A stretch of 64,000 bases of DNA from Streptomyces sp. RPT161 (lineage in GTDB: Bacteria > Actinomycetota > Actinomycetes > Streptomycetales > Streptomycetaceae), in contig NZ_JAPZVN010000002.1 of the NCBI RefSeq assembly GCF_027533845.1, forward strand, positions 310,001 through 374,000, in the 5' to 3' direction. The translations under genes and the position numbers were made by a program. Shown here piece after piece: positions 25,427 through 33,501 of the stretch (the stretch's first letter is position 1; every line of letters starts with the position of its first letter). The notes below the pieces were generated by a model that searched no databases, was not told the origin of the DNA, and saw only the letters and a program-made list of their open reading frames with translations.

Positions 25427-25660
25427 ATGGGCGAGCGCTGGCACGTGGCGGTGGACCGCTCGGTGTGCATCGGCTCCGGCCTGTGCGCGGGCACGGCGCC
25501 CACCGCGTTCACCCTTGACTCGGCCCGGCAGTCCCATCCGACGGCGACCGAGACCGACGCCGGCGACTCGCTGCTGGCGGCGGCCGAGGGCTGCCCGGTG
25601 GAGGCGATCACCGTCACCCGCGCCGGGACGGGGGAGCCGGTCTTCCCGCCGGACGAGTAA
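25427..25660 (+). CDS. [3Fe-4S]-type ferredoxin (P450 partner type)
   Basis: A 77-residue ferredoxin. Three cluster Cys are visible: Cys14 and Cys20 in SVCIGSGLCAGTAP and Cys56 in EGCPVEAI. The position of the usual fourth ligand is not Cys, which is typical of single-cluster ferredoxins that serve bacterial P450s and Rieske oxygenases. It is cotranscribed with the aldehyde dehydrogenase under a KstR-type operator, so it is a good candidate electron donor for the CYP125-like P450 13 kb away. Confidence 0.92.
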   Translation: MGERWHVAVDRSVCIGSGLCAGTAPTAFTLDSARQSHPTATETDAGDSLLAAAEGCPVEAITVTRAGTGEPVFPPDE

Positions 25661-25663
25661 CCC

Positions 25664-25684
25664 TGTGTGGGCAGGCCCCACACC
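25664..25684 (+). terminator. hairpin terminator after the ferredoxin
   Basis: GTGTGGG and CCCACAC arms around a short loop, directly after the ferredoxin stop and before the ram-like remnant. Confidence 0.6.
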
Positions 25685-25777
25685 GTGCATTCCTCACGGC
25701 CGCTTCGTGACAGACGTGACTGTTCCGGCCCTTGGTTCGCATGGAAATCTCAACCCCACGCGGACCAAGGGGGAGCG

Positions 25778-25887
25778 ATGGACAAGCGGTACGAGGTCTT
25801 CTGTTCTGGCTGACAGACACTTCTACGAGACCACCGCCCGCCCTGCCACCTCCGGCGCCCGGACCGCCGCCCGCTTCGAGCACCTCA
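25778..25887 (+). pseudogene. class III lanthipeptide synthetase (RamC/AmfT, LanKC) N-terminal remnant
   Basis: ATG 25778, after a GGGGGAG ribosome site, starts MDKRYEVFC, the characteristic N-terminus of RamC/AmfT-type synthetases. An extra T at about 25805 then gives a stop (25811-25813). Removing it continues as LADRHFYETTARPATSGA, again synthetase-like. Homology ends near 25885, where the sequence passes straight into the C-terminus of an ABC transporter ATPase. About 95% of the synthetase, any RamS precursor and most of the first transporter are missing. The call rests on remembered RamC/AmfT N-termini, not on a search. Confidence 0.65.
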
Positions 25888-26127
25888 AGCCTGGACTCGG
25901 TCACCGAACTCCAGATCAGCCAGGCGCTGGCACACGACGTGCCCGCCCGCACCCGGATGCTGATCGCCCACCGCGCCTCCACCGCGGCCCGCGCGGACCT
26001 CGTCGCCTGGCTGGAAGGCGGCAGGCTGCGGGCACTGGCGCCACACCGCGAGCTGTGGCAACTGGCCGAGTACCGGGCCGTGTTCGACGGCTCACCGGCG
26101 GAGGGGACGGCCGATGCCGACGGATGA
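25885..26127 (+). pseudogene. C-terminal fragment of an ABC exporter ATPase (RamA/AmfB-like)
   Basis: Only the last ~80 residues of an exporter nucleotide-binding domain remain: LDSVTELQISQALAHD, then the H-loop RMLIAHRASTAARADLVAWL and the end PHRELWQLAEYRAVF. Walker A, the signature motif and the whole membrane domain are absent. The fragment is fused by deletion to the synthetase remnant upstream and overlaps the next ABC gene by 14 bases, the normal ramA/ramB spacing. Confidence 0.75.
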
Positions 26128-27830
26128 ACTGGCCCTGCACGGCCTGCGCTTCCTCCGCGCGCGCTGGCGGGTACTGCTGGCGCTCGCCGGATGGTCGCTG
26201 CTGGAGGCGGGCCAGACGTTCCTCGGCGGCTACGCCCTCGCCCGGGCCCTGGACGACGGGTTCCTCGCCCACCGCACGGCGGTCGGGCTGTACTGGCTGG
26301 CCGCCGCCGCGGTGGGTATCGCCTTCGGCGCGATCGGCACCGGGCGGTCCTTCCTGGGCGTCGCCGGACTCGCCGAGCCGCTGCGGGACGCCCTGGTGAC
26401 CCGGGTGGTGAGGGGCAGCCTCCGGGACGCGGCGGCCCAACCGCACCGGGCGGACACCTCGGTGGTCTCCCGGCTCACCCAGCAGGTGGAGATCGCCAGG
26501 GACAGCTTCGCGGGACTGGTGATGGTCGCGCGGTCCTTCTTCTTCACGGCACTTGGCGCGCTGATCGGACTGCTCTCCCTCTCCGGCGCGCTGCTGCTCG
26601 TGGTGGCCCCGCCGCTGGTGCTGGGGCTGGCGGTGTTCGCGCTGTCGTTGCGCCCGATGGCACGCGGGCAGCGGGCGTTCCTCACCGCCGACGAGGCCCT
26701 CGCGGACGCGGTGGGGGAGACCGCGGCAGGACTGCGGGACGTGGTCGCCTGCGGAGCCGAGGACCACGCGGAACAACGGATCCGGTCCCGCGTCGACGCC
26801 GAGTACGCGGCGGCCCGGGTACTGGCCCGATGGGGCATGGTGCGGGTCGCGGCACTCGGCGTGGGCGGGCGGCTGCCGGTCCTGCTGTTGCTGGTGGCGG
26901 CGCCGTGGCTGCTCGGCCACGGGGTGACCGCGGGCGCGCTGGTCGGCGCTATGACCTATGTGACGCAGTCACTGCTGCCCGCGCTGCAGAGCCTGGTACA
27001 GGGCTTTGGCGGCGCGGGGGGCCCGGGTGACGGTGGTGCTGCGGGCGTTGCTCCGGGGCGGTGACGGGCCGGTGCCGGAGGCCCGCCCCGCCGCTGCCAG
27101 CGGCGAGGCCCCGGGTGCGGCCGTGGAGTTGAGGGGGGTCAGCTTCGGGTACGGCGCGCCCGGCGGGACGGCTCGTCTCGTCCTCGACGACCTCGACCTC
27201 GTCCTTCCGGCGGGATCCCACACTGGCCGTCGTCGGCCCGAGCGGCATCGGCAGGTCGACGCTGGCCGGCCTGATCTCGGGCCTGCTGGAGCCGTGCACC
27301 GGTGAGGTGCTGGTGAACGGTGAGGCCGCTGGAGCGAAGGAGTCGCGCGTCCTCATCCCGCAGGAGGCGTACGTCTTCTCCGGCACCGTGCGCGACAACC
27401 TCCGCTATCTCTGCCCGGATCCGGTGCCCGACGACACGCTGCCGCAGGCGGCCGAGGCGGTCGGTGCCGCCCAACTCATGAGCCAACTCGGCGGTTTGGA
27501 CGCACCGCCGACCGCGCTGTCCGCCGGTGAGCGGCAACTGCTGGCGCTGGCCCGCGCGTACGCGTCCCCGGCGCGCCTGATCCTGTTGGACGAGCGACCT
27601 GCCACACCTGGACGCGGCGGCCGAGGCGCGCGCCGAGCGGGCCTTCGCGGCACGGCCCGGCGGCACACTGATCGTGATCGCACACCGCATCAGTTCGGCC
27701 CGCCGTGCGGACCTGGTGCTGGTGATGGACGGTGCGCGGGCGATGTGCGGCAGCCACCGGGAACTGCTGGACCGCTCGGGGCTCTACCGCGACCTGGTGG
27801 GGCACTGGGACGCCGCGGGCGCGCGGTCAC
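26114..27830 (+). pseudogene. ABC exporter (RamB/AmfA-like) with multiple frameshifts
   Basis: ATG 26114 begins a normal six-helix exporter domain (residues 1-300). The frame then breaks at about 27020 (an extra G in a G run), again near 27215 (an extra C before TLAVVGPSGIGRST), and near 27592-27606 (a lost G and an added AC in LDE-A-T-x-H-L-D-A). The pieces add up to one ATPase domain with Q-loop IPQEAYVF, signature ALSAGERQLLALA and H-loop IAHRISSARRADL. The Walker A lysine is arginine (GIGRST), itself inactivating. Four separate lesions argue for a true pseudogene. It formerly exported a SapB-like lanthipeptide. Confidence 0.85.
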
Positions 27831-28450
27831 AGCCACCCCGCGCCCTGGGATATCCGGATGGCGTCAACGCGGTTGCGGGCACCGGTCTTGCGGTTGATGG
27901 CGGCCATGTAGTTCCGCACCGTGCCGTGGCACAGGTGCAGCCTGCGGGCGATCTCGGACACCGAGGCGCCCTCGGCGGCGAGTGACAGCACGCTCAACTC
28001 CCGTTTGGTCAACGGGGTGTCGGCGGCGTGGAGCAGGTCGAGGGCGAGTGCGCTGTCGACGAATCGTTCCCCCTGGGCAACCTGCCGGATCGCCCGCAAC
28101 AGGCTCTCGGGAGCCGCCCTTGTTGACGAACCCCAGGGCGCGGGCCGGTGATGCCCGGCGCAGCAGGCCCGGTCTGCTGGCGGTGGCGAGCACCACTAAC
28201 GCGGACAGGTCCGGCAGGCCGGGCAGGGTACACGAGCGGGTGGTACCGCTGGTCGTGGTGAGCGCCGTGGAGCCGGGACACTCCACGTCGACCACGCACA
28301 CATGTGGCGACGACGAGCGGGCCGCGGCTCTGAAGTCCCGCCAGCTGGTCGTGGATACGTCTAGGTCGCCGTCCCGGGCGAGCAGGGCGGCCAGCGCCGA
28401 CCGCAACAGGTGGGTGTCGGCTGAGACCTTGGGTATGGGATTCGGTCAAG
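27827..28450 (-). pseudogene. RamR/AmfR-like response regulator, frameshifted
   Basis: Convergent with the ABC remnant. Receiver-like residues (LLRSALAALLARDGDLDVST, VCVVDVECPGS, ALGFVNKGGS) run to about 28115. The frame then shifts by one base into an intact LuxR-type domain: LLRAIRQVAQGERFVDSALA, LTKRELSVLSLAAEGASVSE and the end RVDAIRISQGAGWL. There is also no usable start in the receiver frame. This domain order and the C-terminal IRISQGAGWL match RamR/AmfR as I remember them. RamR activates the ramCSAB operon for aerial mycelium formation. Confidence 0.8.
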
Positions 28451-28531
28451 GCGAAGCGCCACCGGCGCGCGCCGTTACCGCACCGTAAGCTCCCCCCCTG
28501 GGGTCCACCGCGCGGCCGGAAAGGTGTTCCG

Positions 28532-29146
28532 TCACTCGCTGGCGGTCAGGTCGATCAGCCGGCACACCGTCTCGATGTCGATCTTCACCTGAGCGATGGA
28601 CGCCCGCCCGGACAACCAGGTGACCAGCGCCGAGTGCCAGGTGTGCTCGATGACCCGCACGGCGGAGAGCTGTTCGGCGGTCGGCGGACCGGGCAGCCGC
28701 ATCGCGTCCAGGATGATCGCCGTGGTGAGTCGGGAGACGGTGTCCACCTCGGGGCTGACCGAGCGATCGGCGAAGGTCAGCGCCCTGAGCATGGCGTCGG
28801 CCAACTGCGGCTCGCGCTGCAACGCGCGGAACGCCCGCATCAACGTCTCGGCCACCCGTGCGGACGGGGCCTGCGCGGCGGGTGGGCGCTTGCGCAGCGT
28901 CTCGTGCATCTGCTGCAACTGGTCCTGCATGGTGGCGACCAGCAGGTGCACCTTGGACGGGAAGTAGCGGTACAGCGTGCCCAGGGCGACCTGGGAGTTC
29001 TCGGCGACCTCCCGCATCTGCACGGCGTCGAAGCCGCCACGGCTGGCGAGTTGGGCACTGGCGTGCAGGATGCGGCGACGGCGGGCTTCCTGACGTTCGG
29101 TCAGGGGCGGAGAGGCCGGTTTCTGTTCTGTGGCCATTTGTCCCAT
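28532..29146 (-). CDS. kstR: KstR-like TetR-family repressor of steroid catabolism
   Basis: A 204-residue TetR protein (ATG 29146 or 29137). The helix-turn-helix is RRRILHASAQLASRGGFDAV, then QMREVAENSQVALGTLYRYFPSKVHLLV, nearly the same as mycobacterial KstR as I remember it. The ligand domain includes EVDTVSRLTTAIILDAMRLP and a Trp-containing helix (EHTWHSALVTWLSGRAS), also KstR-like. KstR represses cholesterol side-chain and ring genes and is released by 3-oxo-steroid-CoA thioesters. An exact KstR-type box lies 147 bases upstream (autoregulation), and three further boxes are elsewhere in this window. Confidence 0.87.
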   Translation of the reverse strand: MGQMATEQKPASPPLTERQEARRRRILHASAQLASRGGFDAVQMREVAENSQVALGTLYRYFPSKVHLLVATMQDQLQQMHETLRKRPPAAQAPSARVAETLMRAFRALQREPQLADAMLRALTFADRSVSPEVDTVSRLTTAIILDAMRLPGPPTAEQLSAVRVIEHTWHSALVTWLSGRASIAQVKIDIETVCRLIDLTASE

Positions 29147-29292
29147 TCCGTGGAGTCCGTTCGCGAGGCGCGGCGCACTGGGGCGGTGTGCGCATGATGG
29201 CAGGATGCCGAGCCGTGGCGCGAATCACCTGATGCGCCCCTGGCGGTCGCACTGGCTGCCGGTAGATTCGGGGTTCGTTGGACGAGCGAGTC

Positions 29293-29306
29293 TGAAACTT
29301 GTTCTA
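29293..29306. promoter_or_regulatory. KstR-type operator between kstR and the GT4 operon
   Basis: TGAAACTTGTTCTA fits TnnAACnnGTTnnA exactly. It is 147 bases from the kstR start and only 55 bases before the GTG of the glycosyltransferase operon, so it may control both. Confidence 0.72.
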
Positions 29307-29360
29307 GATTAGCGCGACCGGTTACGCTCCGGCTGAACTGCAGTGAGAAGGGGGCCGTGA

Positions 29361-30722
29361 GTGACGACTGAGGCCGCTCCGGTGGTCGGGCCTGCATCGC
29401 TCGCACCCCCCGCGCGGGACGCTGGCGAAAGGCCGCTGCGCATCGCGCTGCTGACCTACAAGGGCAACCCCTTCTGCGGCGGCCAGGGCGTCTACGTGCG
29501 CCATCTCTCCCGTGAGCTGGCCCGCCTCGGCCACACCGTCGAAGTCATCGGCGCCCAGCCGTACCCGGTGCTCGACCAGGCACCGGAACCGGGTCGGCTG
29601 ACCCTCACCGAACTGCCCAGCCTGGACCTCTACCGGCAGCCCGACCCGTTCCGCACCCCCAGGCGCGACGAGATCCGGGACTGGATCGACGCCCTTGAGG
29701 TCGGCACCATGTGGACCGGCGGATTCCCCGAGCCGCTGACCTTCTCGCTGCGCGTACGCCGCCATCTGGCCGGGCGTTGCGGTGAGTTCGACGTCGTACA
29801 CGACAACCAGACGCTGGGCTACGGCCTGTTGGGCATGGAGCGGATCGGCCTGCCGCTGGTGACCACCATCCACCACCCGATCACCGTCGACCGCCGACTG
29901 GAACTGGACGCCGCGCCGAACTGGAAGCGGCGGCTTTCGGTCCGGCGCTGGTACGGGTTCACCCAGATGCAGAAACGTGTCGCCAGGCGGCTGCCGTCGG
30001 TGCTGACCGTCTCCGGCTCATCCCGCCACGAGATCATCGAGGACCTCGGGGTCCACGCGGACCGCATCCACGTGGTCCCCATCGGCGCCGACACCCGCCT
30101 GTTCTCCCCGGATCCGTCGGTACCGGAGATCCCCGGCCGGATCGTCACCACCTCAAGCGCCGACGTGCCGCTCAAGGGCCTGGTCCATCTGATCGAGGCA
30201 CTGGCCGTGGTCCGCCGAGAGCACCCGCACGCCCACCTCGTCGTGGTCGGCAAGCGCCCGGAGAAGGGTCCGGTCGCCACCGCCATCGAACGGCACCGGC
30301 TGGGCGGCGCCGTGGAGTTCGTCAAGGGCATCAGCGACGCCGAACTGGTGGATCTGGTGCGCGGGGCGCAGATCTCCTGCGTGCCCTCGCTCTACGAGGG
30401 CTTCTCACTGCCCGCCGCCGAGGCGATGGCCACCGGCACCCCGCTGGTCGCCACCACCGGCGGTGCCATCCCCGAGGTGGCCGGTCCGGACGGAGAGACC
30501 TGCCTCGCCGTACCGCCCGGCGACCCGGAGGCGCTGGCCGGTGCGCTGGCCAGACTGCTGGGCGACGCGCGGCTGCGCGTCCGGCTCGGCGCCGCGGGGC
30601 GGGACCGGGTACTGGCCCGGTTCACCTGGGAACAGGCGGCGCGCGGAACCGTGGAGCGCTACCGCGCGGCGATCTCCCAGAGCAGGAGTTCTTCCGGGGC
30701 AAGTCCCCGTACGCCCAAGTGA
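29361..30722 (+). CDS. GT4-family glycosyltransferase
   Basis: A 453-residue GT-B enzyme. The N-terminal domain has the glycine-rich acceptor loop CGGQGVYVRHLSRELARLGH near residue 38. The C-terminal domain has the GT4 donor motif E-x7-E in YEGFSLPAAEAMATGTPLV near residue 344. By family it transfers a sugar from a nucleotide donor with retention. The GTG at 29361 follows AGAAGGGGG. It heads an operon with a methyltransferase and an alpha/alpha-barrel protein. The acceptor is unknown; a glycolipid or sterol-like acceptor is only a guess from context. Confidence 0.88.
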   Translation: MTTEAAPVVGPASLAPPARDAGERPLRIALLTYKGNPFCGGQGVYVRHLSRELARLGHTVEVIGAQPYPVLDQAPEPGRLTLTELPSLDLYRQPDPFRTPRRDEIRDWIDALEVGTMWTGGFPEPLTFSLRVRRHLAGRCGEFDVVHDNQTLGYGLLGMERIGLPLVTTIHHPITVDRRLELDAAPNWKRRLSVRRWYGFTQMQKRVARRLPSVLTVSGSSRHEIIEDLGVHADRIHVVPIGADTRLFSPDPSVPEIPGRIVTTSSADVPLKGLVHLIEALAVVRREHPHAHLVVVGKRPEKGPVATAIERHRLGGAVEFVKGISDAELVDLVRGAQISCVPSLYEGFSLPAAEAMATGTPLVATTGGAIPEVAGPDGETCLAVPPGDPEALAGALARLLGDARLRVRLGAAGRDRVLARFTWEQAARGTVERYRAAISQSRSSSGASPRTPK

Positions 30723-30735
30723 AAGCAGAGTCCTC

Positions 30736-31560
30736 GTGCTGACCGTCGACTTCTCCCGCTTCCCGCTCGCCCCCGGCGACCGGGTCCTCGACCTCGGATG
30801 CGGCGCGGGGCGCCACGCCTTCGAGTGCTACCGGCGCGGCGCCAACGTCGTGGCCCTCGACCGCAACGGTGAGGAGATCCGCGAGGTCGCCAAGTGGTTC
30901 GCGGCCATGAAGGAGGCCGGGGAGGCACCGGCGGGCGCCTCGGCCGTCGCCATGGAGGGCGACGCGCTCCAACTGCCTTTCCCCGACGACAGTTTCGATG
31001 TCGTCATCATCTCCGAGGTCATGGAGCACATCCCGGACGACAAGGGCGTACTCGCCGAGATGGTACGGGTGCTGCGGCCCGGCGGCCGGATAGCCGTCAC
31101 CGTGCCGCGCTGGCTGCCGGAGAAGATCTGCTGGGCGCTGTCGGACGCCTACCACGAGGTGGAGGGCGGTCACATCCGCATCTACCGCGGCGACGAACTG
31201 CTGGCCAAGATGCGCGAGGCGGGACTGAAACCGTACGGCACCCACCACGCGCACGGACTGCACAGCCCGTACTGGTGGCTCAAGTGCGCGTTCGGCGTGG
31301 ACAACGACCAGGCACTGCCGGTCAAGGCGTACCACAAGCTGCTTGTCTGGGACATCATGAAGAAACCGCTGGCCACCCGGGTCGCCGAGCAGGCGCTCAA
31401 CCCGCTGATCGGCAAGAGCTTCGTGGCGTACGCGACCAAGCCGCACGAGCCCGGCGGGGCGACTGTCCGCGACGCGCGCGCGGCTGCCGGTCGGCAGTCG
31501 GAGGACGACGGGAACCTTCGCCGCGCGGGCGGAGAAGCGGACGCAAAGGCGCGCGCGTGA
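30736..31560 (+). CDS. class I SAM-dependent methyltransferase
   Basis: A 274-residue methyltransferase with motif I RVLDLGCGAGRHAFECYRRG near residue 19, acidic loop VVALDRNGEEI, and post-I VVIISEVMEHIPDD followed by EMVRVLRPGGRIAVTVPRW. The region after (WALSDAYHEVEGGHIRIYRG) is conserved in actinobacterial homologues found beside GT4 genes. The GTG at 30736 follows the glycosyltransferase stop by 13 bases, and its stop overlaps the next start as GTGA. Probable O- or C-methylation of a product intermediate. Confidence 0.87.
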   Translation: MLTVDFSRFPLAPGDRVLDLGCGAGRHAFECYRRGANVVALDRNGEEIREVAKWFAAMKEAGEAPAGASAVAMEGDALQLPFPDDSFDVVIISEVMEHIPDDKGVLAEMVRVLRPGGRIAVTVPRWLPEKICWALSDAYHEVEGGHIRIYRGDELLAKMREAGLKPYGTHHAHGLHSPYWWLKCAFGVDNDQALPVKAYHKLLVWDIMKKPLATRVAEQALNPLIGKSFVAYATKPHEPGGATVRDARAAAGRQSEDDGNLRRAGGEADAKARA

Positions 31561-32624
31561 CGAGTCCCGGGCGCACCGAGCACCTGGTCCTGCCAGGCGT
31601 GCTCTCGGCCGAGCAGGCGGCGCAGACGGTGGCCGGGATCCTGGCGGTGCAAAGGCCGGACGGCGCCATACCCTGGTTCACCGGCGGGCACCTGGACCCC
31701 TGGGACCACGTCGAGGCCGCCATGGCCCTGGACGCGGCCGGGGAACACGCCAGCGCCGCCGCCGCGTACCGCTGGCTGGCCGACAACCAGAACCCGGACG
31801 GCTCCTGGTACGCCGCCTATGTGGACGGCGTACCGACGGACCGCGGCCGGGAGACCAACTTCTGCGCCTACATCGCGGTGGGCGTCTGGCACCACTATCT
31901 GACCACCGGCGACGAGGCGTTCGTCGACCAGATGTGGCCGCACCTGTTCGCGGCCGTCGAGTTCGTGCTGGCGCTGCAACTGCCCGGCGGCCAGATAGCG
32001 TGGCGGCGCGACGAGGACGGCGGCCACCCCGGCGAGGCGCTGCTCACCGGCTGCTCGTCCGTCTACCAGGCGCTGCGCTGCGCCCTGGCGGTGGCCGAGC
32101 TACGCGAAGATCCGCAGCCCGACTGGGAGTTGGCGACCGGGCGGCTGGCGCACGCGATCCGGCACCATCCCGAGCGGTTCTTGGACAAGAGCCACTACTC
32201 GATGGACTGGTACTACCCGGTGCTGGGCGGCGCGTTGCGCGGTCCGGCGGCCAAGGAGCGGATAGAGGCCCGCTGGGACGAGTTCGTGGTCCCCGGTCTC
32301 GGGGTGCGCTGCGTACTGCCCAACCCCTGGGTGACCGGCGGCGAGAGCGCCGAACTCGCTTTGGCGCTGTGGGCGATGGGGGAGTCCGACCGGGCGGTGG
32401 AGATCCTCAGGTCCATCCAGCACCTGCGGGCCGAGGACGGCATGTACTGGACCGGCTACGTCTTCGAGGACTCGGCGGTCTGGCCCGAGGAGAAGACCGC
32501 CTGGACCGCGGGGGCGCTGCTGCTGGCTGTCGCCGCGCTCGGCGGGGACGAGGCCACCACCGCCGTCTTCGACGGCGAACGGCTGCCGCTCGGCTTCACC
32601 GAGCCCTCGGACGGCTGCTGTTGA
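31557..32624 (+). CDS. prenyltransferase-type alpha/alpha-barrel protein
   Basis: A 355-residue cytosolic protein of toroid (alpha6/alpha6) repeats: WLADNQNPDGSWYAAYVDG near residue 78, LALQLPGGQIAWRRDEDGG near 140, and EVFEDSAVWPEEKTAWTAGA near the C-terminus. It lacks a signal peptide and the DxDD/DCTAE cyclase motifs, and resembles proteins annotated as prenyltransferase or glycosyl hydrolase-like. It is translationally coupled to the methyltransferase (GTGA). The GT4, methyltransferase and this gene recur as a trio in actinobacteria as I recall; no product is known to me. Confidence 0.78.
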   Translation: MTSPGRTEHLVLPGVLSAEQAAQTVAGILAVQRPDGAIPWFTGGHLDPWDHVEAAMALDAAGEHASAAAAYRWLADNQNPDGSWYAAYVDGVPTDRGRETNFCAYIAVGVWHHYLTTGDEAFVDQMWPHLFAAVEFVLALQLPGGQIAWRRDEDGGHPGEALLTGCSSVYQALRCALAVAELREDPQPDWELATGRLAHAIRHHPERFLDKSHYSMDWYYPVLGGALRGPAAKERIEARWDEFVVPGLGVRCVLPNPWVTGGESAELALALWAMGESDRAVEILRSIQHLRAEDGMYWTGYVFEDSAVWPEEKTAWTAGALLLAVAALGGDEATTAVFDGERLPLGFTEPSDGCC

Positions 32625-32684
32625 CGGGTCGGTAGGCTGGCCGCGTACTCGCCTTCCGAGGGCCTTCGAGAACGGGGTAGCGGC

Positions 32685-33470
32685 ATGGCCGAACTGGACC
32701 ACGACACCTACTGTTCGCACATCGTCGACGAGACCGACCGGCTGCGGGAGGCGCTGCGCGGCGCCGACCTGAGCACCACGGTGCCCACCTGCCCGGAGTG
32801 GGACCTGCGCGAGCTGGCCACGCACCTCAGCGGTGCGCACCGGCTCGCGGAGGAGGTGGTGCGCACCCGGGCACTTGAGTACGACATCAAGGAGGCGATC
32901 GCCCGCCGGGAGCAGGCACCGGAGGACCCGGCCGAGCTGGACCGCTGGCTCGGCGAGGGCGCCGAGGCACTGGCGAAGGCGCTGCGCGCGGCGGGCCCGG
33001 ACGTCGAGGTGTGGAGCTGGAGTCCCGTCCAGCGGACCTCCTTCTACGCCCGGCGGATGGCGCTGGAGACGCTGATCCACCGCGCGGACGCCTTCCTCAC
33101 CGTCGGCCGCCCGTACCAGGCGGACGGCGAGCTGGCGGCCGACGCCGTCGACGAGTTGCTCCAGCTCCTCACCTGGCCGCAAGCCCTGGCGTTCCGGCCG
33201 AAGCTGGCCGAACTGCGTGGCGCCGGGGAGACGATCCATCTGCACGCCACCGACACCCCGGCCGAGTTGGCCGCCGAGTGGCTGATCGAGCGGCAGCCGG
33301 ACGGCGTCGCCTGGCGGCGCGAGCACGGCAAGGGCGACGTGGCACTGCGCGGCCCGCTCACCGAGGTGCTGCTGGCCTTCTACCGGCGGCTGCCGCTGGA
33401 CGACGAACGTCTCGAAGTACTGGGCGACCAGGCGCTGTTGGAGCACTGGTTGCAACTCACCGCCCTGTGA
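32685..33470 (+). CDS. maleylpyruvate isomerase family mycothiol-dependent enzyme
   Basis: A 261-residue protein with the DinB-like MDMPI N-terminal domain: VPTCPEWDLRELATHLSGAHR near residue 33 supplies the metal-binding His, and SFYARRMALETLIHRADAF near residue 115 supplies further ligands. A sterol-carrier-like C-terminal domain follows (ETIHLHATDTPAEL, GDVALRGPLTEVLLAFYRRL). Family members use mycothiol in isomerisation or conjugation, consistent with an actinobacterium. ATG 32685. Confidence 0.88.
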   Translation: MAELDHDTYCSHIVDETDRLREALRGADLSTTVPTCPEWDLRELATHLSGAHRLAEEVVRTRALEYDIKEAIARREQAPEDPAELDRWLGEGAEALAKALRAAGPDVEVWSWSPVQRTSFYARRMALETLIHRADAFLTVGRPYQADGELAADAVDELLQLLTWPQALAFRPKLAELRGAGETIHLHATDTPAELAAEWLIERQPDGVAWRREHGKGDVALRGPLTEVLLAFYRRLPLDDERLEVLGDQALLEHWLQLTAL

Positions 33471-33501
33471 CGCCGTCAGGTGCTCGCGGGACTGGGAGGG
33501 T

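Noticed and set aside
28009-28449. A separate 146-codon gene over the RamR-like receiver
   Set aside because: Its product has no receiver-like pattern, and the receiver homology is in another frame.
25778-28450. Explaining all ram-locus breaks as sequencing errors
   Set aside because: Besides homopolymer shifts there are a multi-kilobase deletion, a K-to-R Walker A change, a paired loss and gain of bases, and a missing start, while neighbouring genes are intact.
30894-31556. Upstream extension of the toroid protein through the methyltransferase gene
   Set aside because: The extension is out of frame with a clear methyltransferase, and the GTG at 31557 gives the expected four-base overlap.
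33467-33480. TGACGCCGTCA between the MDMPI and F420 genes as another CTGACG-type operator
   Set aside because: Its spacer is one base, not three, it overlaps a stop codon, and both flanking genes end there, so there is no promoter to control.
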